Shown here one piece after another: positions 48,401-60,300 of a DNA stretch of 64,000 nt; the first letter of the stretch is position 1, and each line of letters starts with the position of its first letter. The notes under the pieces were generated by a model that did no database searches, was not told the origin of the DNA, and saw only the letters and a program-made list of their open reading frames with translations. Origin of the DNA: Scolanthus callimorphus (Eukaryota; Cnidaria; Anthozoa; Actiniaria; Edwardsiidae); the NCBI GenBank assembly GCA_033964015.1, contig CM066925.1:10772204-10836203 (forward strand), read 5' to 3'. The translations under genes were made by a program, and so were the position numbers.

Positions 48401-51400
48401 GCCGTACATATCCTACCCCCTAGCTGTACAAATGTTGATTTCTGTAGGATCCTACCCCCTAGCCGTACATATCCTACCCCCTAGCTGTACAAATGTTGAT
48501 TTCTGTAGGATCCTACCCCCTAGCCGTACATATCCTACCCTCTAGCTGTACAAATGTTGATTTCTGTAGGATCCTACCCCCTAGCCGTACATATCCTACC
48601 CTCTAGCCGTACAAATGTCGATTAATGTAGGATCCTACCCCCTAGCCATACATATCCTACACTCTTTTTTTAACACATGTTTATTACTGTAGGATCCTAC
48701 CCCCTAGCTGTACATATCCTACCCTCTAGCCGTACAAATGTTGATTTCTGTAGGATCCTACCCCCTAGCTGTACATATCCTACCCCCTAGCAGTACAAAT
48801 GTTGATTTCTGTAGGATCCTACCCCCTAGCCATACAAATCCTACCCTCTAGCCGTACAAATGTTGATTTTTGTAGGATCCTACCCCCTAGCTGTACATAT
48901 CCTACCCTCTAGCCATACAAATGTTGATTTCTGTAGGATCCTACCCCCTAGCTGTACATATCCTACCCTCTAGCAATACAACTGTTGATTTCTGTAGGAT
49001 CCTACCCCCTAGCCGTACAAATCCTACCCTCTAGCCGTACATAAACTTGCCTCTCGAGCTTGAGGATTTTTCTCATCTTTTCAGGTTGCAGCAATATTGA
49101 TGTACAAAACTTGACAACACAGTGTCAGGAAATCACTATCGTCAGCCGTACAGTTCATACAACCAGAAGTTCATGCAGTATTTGGGTGTTAAGTTATTTT
49201 GCGAGTTTTGCTTCGAGCAGTATGAGCAACATTAAAGCCCCAACATCAGAAGATTTGATATCCTCGTGGTGTTGTACGAGCCAGCACAATTCCATCTTGC
49301 TCTCCTTTATCGTTTATCTTTAAAGTAGCGGCCTAAAACGATCTCTAACTGTTCGTTTTGTACCTTTCGCGGGTTTCTGCCTTCCAATAGCCGCCATTTT
49401 GGATTTCCGATGTTCGGGGTACTTCGGAAATCTTCCGACTTCGGGTCAAGTTCGGGCGTACGGCTAGGCACAACCCACAAGAGCTGGGGGTGAAGACTGA
49501 TTTTATTGACGAGCCAGTCACATTTTACATGTCAGGATGCACCATATAAGGGCAGCATGCCCAAATACGTCCGAAAGCGCGGGAAACTACAGAAATGCCC
49601 AAAAGCAGCAGTCCCAGTTCGCTACAATAGAGCGAATTTCAGATGACTGTCGTGAGTAATTCGCAATTACTTTGTAATTACTCCTATAGGTTTTATTCAG
49701 AATTGGTGTAATTACTTTGCGATTGGTTTCACTACAGTCATATGAAATCCGCTCTATACTTAAATTCTCCCAAACTACAATATCACTCAAAGCTATGGCA
49801 ACGGAAGTAGAATCGCTGTCAAACTGAAATCACTTAAATGCGACGGTTTCCACTTGGAATCCTCAAATAAACAACTAACGCAAATCTACCGAGCAGCCAC
49901 GATCGTTTTTAATGAACTTTCATAATTTTCCAACTAGCGTGGCGAGCCTCCGGGGCGCGAAAAAACTTGAATGAAAATTTAAAACTTTTTAAAGTTGAAA
50001 GTTATAACTTTTTAAAGTTAAAACTGCGGTTGAATCTTAAACTTTTTTCGTGGCAAGGACCTACCTTGAGAATATTTTTCCTTGTCACTTCACGGCACGA
50101 CGACAGTCTTCCGAGTTTCAACTTTCGGTCATCCCGCGCTGTTGTTCTAGTCTATCTTTCCTTTCCTCTGAGACTACGAAAAATGTTCTGGTCACTTTTT
50201 AACGTTGTATTTATATAGTCTCTGCCTTTTAAACATCTTAAGGTTTCGACATGTTAGCCAGGGTAACCTCCATCCTCCTACTGAAGACATTCATTTCCCG
50301 TTCTCTGTCGATCGAGCGGTGGTTTTGTCACTCGCTCGCTGCTGGTTTTTCTCCCTCACTCTAGTCTCTAGTGCCACTGACTTCGCTTCTTTTCCCCTCA
50401 GTTCCTGTAAGGCATGGCTCTCAAAGTAGGTGGCCAAAACCTTAGGGGTGGTCTATCTTGAGTACATTTCACAATTTCATTACTAAACTTCACTCATGTT
50501 ATGGGGCACCAAGAAATAGCTAGATTTGAGTGTTGTCTCCATGGCAACATGGAATGTGACCTTTGAACTCTGTGTTATAAGATTTTCAAAAACCGTCGGG
50601 TCTCTGAAAACGGGGAAAAGCTAGATTTTCCAAGCATCTCTAAACGAAAACCTATTCAACTAAGAGCAAGTATTACAAATCCAACTGGAAATCATGTACA
50701 CCAATTTAGATGCCAAAGTTATTGGAAGGTATCAATTTCAAAATCCCCTTAAATATGATTTCCGTTGAAAAAGTCACGATTTCCAGTTGGATCGGTAATA
50801 CCTGCTCCGACTTTAATTACCTTACATTGAAACATATTTAGGAACTCCAGTCTTTCTACGTTTTCAGAGGCAGTTTTTGGAAAATGATTAAAACACAGAG
50901 TTCAAAGGTCACATTCCTCGTTGTCATGGTGACAATACTCAAAACATACTTATTTCTTGGCCACTTACAAGCTGAACGATGTCTGATTTTGAAATTGTTA
51001 AAACTGATGAAGATAGACCACCCCCTAAGTTTTTTGGGTCGGTGATTTTCGAGAGCCATGCCTTACAGGAACTGAGCCTTGTGAAACTCCCGTGTTCATC
51101 GACATATCAGTCTCGACTTCATCCCGGTAAATCTGACTTTTAGTCTAAAATACCTTGATTTCACAGTTTGTTTCAGAAACGTTTCAGTTTTTTGATGAAG
51201 AACAGGAAAAAAATTTCCTTCACTTGTCAACAATTCAAACACGAAATGACAAAATATCTAAAGAAAAAAATCCCTTTTCAAATAAAAATCGACAACTAAA
51301 ATTCAAGCGCGCGCGTGCTCATTTTCCCGCTCAAAACTGGTGGGCTACCTGTGCGACGACGGAACCACGGACAAACCGGAAGTCCATCACAAAACAGGTC

Positions 51401-52080
51401 GATGCATATACACTTTTGTGTTGTCTCTTTTCCTCCTGCATGTAGCTATGGGGCTCCGCTACGCGGGCGCCTTCGGCGCCCGCGGGAGCTCCGCTATAAA
51501 AAAGGGTCTGTATTTCACCGGTTTTTCACCCGCAACGCGAGAGCAAAACCGTTTCTTTTTTAACAGAGCACAAAGCCGATTTTTCAGGCTTGGTATAAGA
51601 AAGGGGTACCTTTTTCAGCTTTGGTATAAGAAAGGGGTACCTTTTTTGCTCTGAAATTGGTATAAAGAAGGGTAAGGGGTCCAGAATCTGGGCCGAGCAT
51701 CCCCGTATAAAAGTTTTGGGAGTACCCCCCCCCCCCCCCCCCCCGGGAATAATTGTTTAAGTATTCACCAAATCAGTTGGAAAAAATATTAAGTCAGTTG
51801 TCAATATTGCCGAGAAACGTCTGCGATTGACACCAAAGCTCGCTCGGGTTTCAAGGAGCCAGTCAGAGCGAGTGGAATTGGATATCCACTATTAGTCAAA
51901 TCACACTAGTGGTCTATAATCAATGCTGCGTTCTGATTGGTTGAGCTACTAGTAGGCTATAAGTTATAGCCTACTAGTAGCGAAAAGTGTCGGATTTGAA
52001 AGCAAGAAAATGGCAAATGACCAGAACAAAAACATGTTTTTGGCAATACAAATTGACCTACTCATGGGCTATTGACTCAG

Positions 52081-52112
<32 letters not shown>

Positions 52113-55100
52113 AGCTCGTGATTTCCATGATATTCCAGTGAAATTCATATTCTATTTGTATTCTTTTTTTATATTCTTATTTTGTTTTCCTTTTTTAGCT
52201 GGTCCTCAAACAGCCCAAGGCAGATTTAACTCTTAAACAAACTTGTACATTCATACGGAATGATATCTTCAGAAGCAGATTTAACGGGCTTACGTTCCAG
52301 TTTCAAGTGGTCGCTGTTACAAGAGACAGCAAGCTGGCATTTGGCGATGAGTCGCCACAGATTGGTAATTATCTAATACATATTTAGGGTGCAGCATGAT
52401 TACCAAAAAAAGGCCACTCAATTTTATTAGCTCATTGAAAACCATGGATTGCATGTAGTCGCACTGCAGATAGCAGTGCTACTCTAGGCAAGGCATGTTG
52501 AAAAATATTTTAAAAGCGATTGAATACTAAGGAAAAGGGGAGACAAAGAGAAGAATATTTTAAAGAAAAAGAAAACTAAATGAAAAGAACAAGCAATTAT
52601 AATATTGTAGCAAAGAAAAAAGGAAAAATATAAGGCGTGGTCAGAATACTCGCAACTTTTATGATTTACATTTTTTCAATAATTGTTTGGGAATCCATTT
52701 TGCAATAAAAGTCTGAACATCAATTCGTTTTAATTTTACACCATATACTTAGCCAATCAGAAACGAAAGCCATTCAATAACCAACCAATCAGGGGACGAG
52801 GTAAATACACTTAGCCAATCAGAAACGAAACCCATCCAACAACTAACCAATCAGAAACGAAACCCATTCAACAACCAACCAATCAGGGGATGAAGTAAAT
52901 ACACTTAGCCAATCAGAAACGAAACCCATTCAACAACAACTGACCTCAGAGGACGAAGTAAGTACGACTTGCGTTTTGTCGAGACCCAATAAAACAAAAG
53001 ACTTGTAACGTAGAAAACGCTGTTTTACTTTCAGCAGGCATCTGAAATCCGCTCTATAAGATCAACTAAACTTACATAATATTTTCTTTTTAGCGATCCC
53101 AAAGCCACCGCCCGTCATGGCAGTTGTTAATACAACATTTTTCTATGTTGATCGCAAATTTGGAGGCCGTCTTGATCTTGCAGTGGCTCTTAAACCTCCC
53201 ACAGGTATATATCAAATAGATGTTAGCAACTCCACATTTGAACCTTGAAGTTCATTGAGTACCAGAATTCAGATTTTTGTTCAGAATCACAGGAATTTTG
53301 ATTCTAAAAATAGCACACATTGTACTTTGATGACGGGCTGTCTTAGTGGGAAGCTTGGTCCCGACTCGCTACACTAAACTACACAGTTTAAGGGGATTGT
53401 AAAAGAACCGTTGATGGCGTAATAAATCATTTGGCAGTGACCACCCTCAGTGTCTGTGCGTATGACCGCTTGGCTGTCAGTGGCGCCGTAAAGACCGAGC
53501 GCAATTCAGCTACCGAGCAATAAGCCTGGGAATCTGCCTAAAACATTTATATCTTTTAAACTACTCTTCCTTACAGCTGCCGGGTCATCTTCTGTAACAA
53601 ACTATGTGGTTTCAATGCCCGCCCAGAGATGCAATTTTTTCCTTCTACCAACATCATCGGTCTCTAAGGTATGCTCTCAGAAAAATGTCAGATTTGATCC
53701 ATATTTGAAAAAACTGTGTCAGAGAGGCTTTTATCAGAATGAGGAATAGACCTGCCCATAGACCTGGCCGCGCGGAGATACGAATTTTATCTTCGAGTGT
53801 TGAAAATTTATCTCAACATATAAATTTTTAACACAAGAAGATAAAATTCGTATCTCAAAGTGGTCATGTAATGTTCTGTTTATTATATAAACATCAATGA
53901 AATACCAAATTCAAATTTTATTTGAGTTAAGCTTAAAAATCGAGCATTCAGCAAAGGCAAGTGTGATATTTTCACGTGTGAAGATATCAGGTTTTCGCGC
54001 GGGAGATCACCTGGTATTTCATTGGTGATTATATAATAAAAGGGATTTTTTGATTCTGACTATCTGCATATTGCACCGTCAACTTCCATGTGGGACAGGC
54101 TTTCTGGGCACATTCTTGACCGTTACACTTCTGCGCATGACTAGTGACACATTCAAAGTTTCACGAAGTCAACAATTATGATTTTATTGATACATTTTAT
54201 TTGGATATGGTCCAGAGGTGAGCGTTTTTGAAGCCATTCAAAACACTGCTTCGCCTGTTTTATATAGTACATAACAATAATTTCATTCCTTCCTTGTGGA
54301 ATCAGTAAGTTATTGCTCTCTTTTCTGTCAACTATCATCGTTACACCTTCGCTTTCTCCGAGTGATTGCATAATTTGTTCGGTTTTCTTTTCATCTTTTT
54401 AGAAAGGTTCACCAGACGTGAGATTGAATTTTTTTACAGAGCTGAAGGCCTGTAACTTGACAATGAGGGTAAGACTGCAGATTAGTTAATAGAGCGGATT
54501 TCAGATGACCGTCGTGTTTGCAATTGGTTTGCTTTCTCATTGGCTGCTTATTTCTATCAACCAATCAAATTGCGAACTAATTACAAGCAAGGAATTACTA
54601 GCCAATTGGTTCGGCTCCTGATTGGCTGGGCGGGAAACCATTCAGCAGCAAGTTGCAATTACTCTTGTTTCTGATTGGCTAGTGATTGCACAATTGCGTT
54701 TACTTTCACGATGGTCATCTGAAATCTGCTCTATATTTAAGCAATAAAAGTACTTTCCGCGTGCTCTCTGCTTTCTTACAAACACGAGGGGGATGTTGGG
54801 AGAACTGATCAAAACTTGAAAGACATTCAAGTTTTATCAGTTCGACCAACATTCCCCGAGTGTTTGTAAGAAACCAGAGAGCACGCAGAAAGTATTTTTA
54901 TTGCTTTTAGAAAATAACATACACACGCGCGACAGCGTTGCGTGACAATCGTGTTTCTCAGGTCTCTTACAAACACGCTTTTTAACCAATCAGGATGCGC
55001 ACATTCGCAATACAACATAGGTGTTATTTTCTAAAATGTTTTTATTCATAAGTACTCTACCAAAGCTATTCAGTTAGTTGAGCATGGAATGCCTATAGTT

Positions 55101-57282
55101 TGGTCGATAAGTTTTAAACTTTCGTTTGGAAAGTTTTTTAGTCTCAAAAAGCATGTTCCCAAGGTCTGTTCATAATGTTGTCAAGGAATGTTGCGACAAA
55201 GTTTTAAAATCATGATCTTTTCGTTGACAACATCACGAACACCACTTGCTACGTCCTTTATATTAAGCGAGAAGGAAGGTTTCATTTGTTCTCTACTCTC
55301 CAACAGGCACAGTCACTTGCCGAGTGCATTCCAAGTGATCCGCTGAATTTTACCGTAGACTACAAAGGTAGGAGACGCAATTAAAAGCCCAGTATCTAGG
55401 CGGTTGTACAGTAATTTTAAGTTTTCTTCTAAAGTGGTTTTCCTGTGGAAAAGGCGGGAATTTGCACGCACACGCGCCCCATGTATTTTTCGTAGTCAGT
55501 ACGTTGTCTCATCACAGCTCCCTTGTCTACGGGGTGTGGACTTGTAGAAGAGAATGGTTTGTGGACAAATGTAGCATAGCTTGAAATCCCAACCAGTGCG
55601 AAAACTGAATTTACTTCACACCCCCCTCCCATCCCCTCACACCCCCCTCCCATCCCCTCCACACACACTTGCCATCCATTGTCACGTTGCCATCCATGGT
55701 ACACAACATCGAGACAAAAATCACATGGGAACCATTGTTGGGTTTTATAATTTGAATGAAACGTGAAAGTTTTAGTGTAGTCTATGGTGATTCACGCTAG
55801 CCTGCGTAGCGGCTCTAAAAGGGAAGGGGAGGGAGTCGGGACGAACGAAAACCGGAAATAGCGCGGGCCGCAAGGGCTTCTGGTTCCTCCCTTCCCAGGA
55901 CCCCTTGCGGCCCGCGCTATTTCCGGTTTTCGCTCGCCCCGACTCCCTCCCCTTCCCTTTTAGAGCCGCTACGCTGGCTAATTCACTCATACCTGTATTG
56001 CTCACCTTTAATTCTCTTAATCTGCAGGATGCCGTTTTTTAAAGAGTTTCCCAAGGAACGAGTGCTTAAGTTGTAAGTAATACGCATGGTTTTTCCCATG
56101 TTGGCATGATTGGGGTGCTGGTCGTTTTTTTGGGAGGTATTTTTCAGGTATTTTTATGGGTTTCGGGGAGAAATGAAAGGGAAATCCCACTGGTAGGTCA
56201 ATTTGTATAGCCCAAAACGTTTCTGGTTTCTGGTCATTTGCCATTTTCGGGTCATCTCCAGTGTAAGAACCATTCCTGAGGACACCTGTGTTTAGTTACT
56301 ATTTAATCATGATTGGTTCAACCTTCGTTCTACCAAACAAAGAAAGCTTTGTGACGCAGCTGGTGAGTTCTTACACTGGAGATGAGCCCCATTTTCTGGC
56401 TTTCAAATCTTTTTGCTACTAGTACATAACCTACCAGCAGCTCAGCCAATCAGAATGCAGCATTGACAATATACCACTTCTGTGATTTGACTTTTTCATA
56501 TCAACATCTATCGCTGTTTACGTAGCCATGTCTTTCCCCTGCAGTTGACCCTCCCCCTACAGACGATTCTGAGCGTGCTGTCCGTAATCTAGCGCGCACA
56601 CCGCTCCAGCCGGCACAAGATTACAGGTTCTTTACCAACATTACATGGTTAGAGCCGACGTTCCCGTACAGTTTTGTGCCGTTCACCTACAACATCCAGT
56701 ACTCCTATCCAATACAAGTCTGCTTTGGAGGACGTTGTATTACAGTTCAAAGAACTGCATTCGGGAGAACGGTAAGTAAGAACTCATGATCTTACTAGAG
56801 TGAATTCAGATGACTGTATCAGCATGTTCTTATTAGTTGAGGTCTTAGGAGTTCTTTTAGTCAGCCAATCAGAATTGGCGAATTGAAGGAAAACCAAAAA
56901 CACAGTTGACTCCCTGTTTATTTGATATTAGTCAAATCACACTAGTGGTCTAATATTAATGCTGCGTTCTGATTGGTTGAGCTACTAGTAGCGAAAAGTG
57001 TCGGATTTGAAAGCCAGAAAATGGCAAATAACCAGAACAAAAACATTTTTTGGCAATACAAATTGACCTACTAGAGTGTGATTTGACTAAAACAATTATT
57101 CCTCTCGCCCTCATGGCCTCTGAGTCAATAGCCTTTGAATGAAACGTGAAAGTTTTAGTGTAGTCTATGGTGATTCACGCATACTTGAATTGCTCACCTT
57201 TAATTCTCTTAATCTGCAGGATGCCGTTTTTTAAAGAGTTTCCCAAGGAACGAGCCTTCGGCCTCATGGGCTATTGACCCAG

Positions 57283-57316
<34 letters not shown>

Positions 57317-60300
57317 GCCTGCTAGACACAGGAAGCCCGCGGACACAGGAATCCCTGAGCGCAAAAACATTAATCAGAGTCATGCACTCGGGACGCTAAC
57401 TGTCTGTGTTCGTCTAATCTCGACCCAGACTCGTACCAGAAAAAAATAAAATTACCAGAATAATTGAAATCGCAGTAATTGCTTATTTCTATGTTTCAAT
57501 TTATTAATAACATTATATGTTAAATTCGCCTTTTAGAAAAACACGTCCGTAGTGTTGCGAAATCTGGTCCCGAATACAAACTATACTGTTAAGGTAAGTG
57601 CCAGCGATTGATATGGTCTGTTAATAATACTTGTGGGCAAAGGATGCACTCCATGTGGCTGTTGTGCGACAACTCCTCCCTAGACAATCAGAATCAGACA
57701 AAATGGAAGTTGTTATTAGACGTTTGTACCGGCTCGCGTTTAGTCCAGCTTCCCAAAGTTCCTTGCTTCCGAAGAACTAATTTCTTTCATTTTATTCCCC
57801 AATGACATTGTCTTTTAAGGCTATCAGAAAAATGAAGCTCGAGCTACTTACAAGTACCTCATGCAGAGACTGCATTTGCTATTATATATATGTTTAATGT
57901 ATATAGGAATAATGTATATAATTCTTAGTTGTTTTTTTTTTCTCCGTCTCTCTCTTTTTTGTTGTCTCCCCAATTAGCTTGGCATACTTGTCAAGCTAGA
58001 CGACTTGAGACCTTCTTTAAGTTTATTATTATTATCATTGTCCATGGCAGGTTTCTCCAAGCGGAAAATCTAATGCGTGGAGAGGAGTCGTAAGAACGCT
58101 TGTCTTTAAAACACCCGGTAAGATGACTTGTACTCTTCACTAAAATTGTCTCAGAGTGAGAAGTGTTAAAGTGCCACTAGCATCTAATTTCCACTTGCCT
58201 GAAATTCCACTATATTCGGCACACAAGTAGCAGACATCATGATCTTTAGCAATACTCCATTTGTTTTGCCAGAGGTTGAGAGGAAATTAGCGTATTTTCA
58301 CGCCAAAGTTCGAAGTTAATGAGCTGTTCCTTCTGATATTCATACAGTCAATTTCCAAGGGACGCAGCACGTGTGACAAGTGATCCCCGTGTGTTGCTAT
58401 GGATACCTTTCTCGTCACAAGCTGTGGTGCATTTGCACCACATACTCATCAGTATTATTATGTTGGAGGATGAAATTAACTGGTAGACGCACAAGGAAAT
58501 AAACTGCAGATAACTTACTAGTGCACTATCACTGAAACCTATTCAAACCTCCAAAGGGTAATTCCCCTGAAATAAAATTTGTCGTGGAATTTTTTTCATA
58601 ATTTGTCTATTTACTATTTAGGCCCTGTCCACCTTAACGCGTCGGGAGATTCAGAAAATTTAGCTACACAAAAAGCGATCAGTTTTTATTTGATGTTGAC
58701 GTGTGCAAGGACAGTCTCAAATCAAGTCCCAGTAGTATAATAAATAAAGGGAGTAAAGTTAATTTTTAGCTAGTATTTTCTTTTACAATAGAAATTATAA
58801 ACATTCACAATAAACTGATCATGACATTAATAGATCACCAAAACATGCCAAAAACTCTAAGGAGACGCTTAGCCGAAGTCAGTCAGCTCAATCCATAGTT
58901 CAGAATTAAAGCAAATGTTGAGCTGCTATGGCTGTGTAGTCTAGAGAACAACTTGAATGTTCACAAAGCTAAGTTCTAAACCTCATTTGAATAACAAAGC
59001 ATTCAAAATGGCTGCTATTGAGCTAAACAATAGTTCACCCTAAAACCTCTCTAGCTTTCGCTACGAAAGAATTCTAGCGTGCCTCCATATCTACGATTTA
59101 AAAATACATTGAAAACGATCACTTGGCAAAACAATTGGGGCTTTAGCCTAAAATGCGCAATTTCCTCGAAAATTTGCTCTAATCCGCCGGACTAAATAGC
59201 AAGCATAAACAGTAATATAAAATTTAACCAGGTGTTCACGGTTCGAGTGTCTTTACTGTAATAAGATTACGATACGTTTTAGACCAAAAGTAATTGTGTA
59301 AATAATATGGAAGTTTTAAAGCATTTTAAATATCTGCAATTTATTTATAACACCATATGTATGGGACTATAGGTTTGTTTTCTGCCTTTATTTTCCAGCG
59401 GTCCCAGCCAGTCAGCTTTTACCACTAAACATCCAAGTGGCCTTTTCTGCCGATTACTCACCCTCCACCAAGTTATCTGCTAAAATTACCTGGGCAAAGC
59501 CGGCCTTTAATTATGGGACCATTACAAGCTATACGGTCACGTACAAAAAGGGAAACGGTCCCGAGAAAACGGTTATTGTTGGACAGGTAGGGGGATAGTA
59601 TGTACGTACTTGTTTCTTTTTTCTTCATCCTATCTATTTGGTCTTCTTTCCATCACATGTTTCAGTATGTAGGAGGCTTAATAAAACGACAAGATGGTAC
59701 CTTTGACTACACCCTGCCTTGTTGACTATTTTCAGGTAGGGCAAAGAATGGTCAACTTACAAGGATTTGAGTACAACGAGCCACTTATTGTGAAGGTACG
59801 AAATCGAGCGACGATGGCGTGAATTAGCAGGACCCAACTTTGGCGCGCCCTTCAGAGTGTGCGAAGAGCACCCGACGAACGCCAGAGGAGCGGCGATGGC
59901 GTGAATTAGCAGGACCCAACTTTGGCGCGCCCTTCAGAGTGTGCGAAGAGCACCCGACGAACGCCAGAGGAGCGGCGATGGCGTGAATTAGCAGGACCCA
60001 ACTTTGGCGCGCCCTTCAGAGTGTGCGAAGAGCACTCGACCAACGCCAGAGTAGCGGCGATGGCGTGAATTAGCAGGACCCAACTTTGCGCGCCCTTCAG
60101 AGTGTGTGAAGAGCACCCGACGAACGCCAGAGGAGCGACGATGGTGTGAAGCGCGGGGACCGCTCTTCGCGCCTCTCTTGGGGGCGCGCCAAAGTAGGGG
60201 CAGCTAGCAGTCTACTAATAAAGATAAATGTGATCTTTCCTGTACTTTTCAGGTCAAGGCAACTTACAAGGAGATATGGATATCAGAGGTTGCGCGCACG

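Larger units (their letters stand above)
45182..49484. mobile_element. Mutator-like foldback element (45191-49475) with 9-bp target duplication
   Basis: CACAAGAGC occurs at 45182-45190 and again at 49476-49484. Between them, the element starts GGTTGTGCCTA and ends TAGGCACAACC. Beyond a 19-bp difference next to the tip, the outer arms (about 45221-45640 and 49046-49455) are inverted copies that I judge by eye to be over 90% identical. The inner arm parts are facing arrays of a roughly 61-bp unit. The spacer (about 46166-48174) holds decayed units and other repeats. A 9-bp duplication with long inverted arms fits the Mutator superfamily. No transposase frame was seen, so it is non-autonomous. 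Pairing of the arms would give a stem of roughly 0.9 kb or more. Confidence 0.85.
39777..52198. other. FN3-gene intron 4, 12.4 kb, packed with mobile elements
   Basis: The flanking exons join in phase 0 and give a continuous FN3 domain. Contents include hairpins at 40548-40616 and 40637-40735, and GGGGTAGGGTTTTCAGGCTG repeats at 40790-40930 that resemble 51575-51745. A CCCTAAAAAATACC repeat lies at 41690-42045. The intron also holds the elements entered separately. An additional small exon cannot be excluded. Confidence 0.55.
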
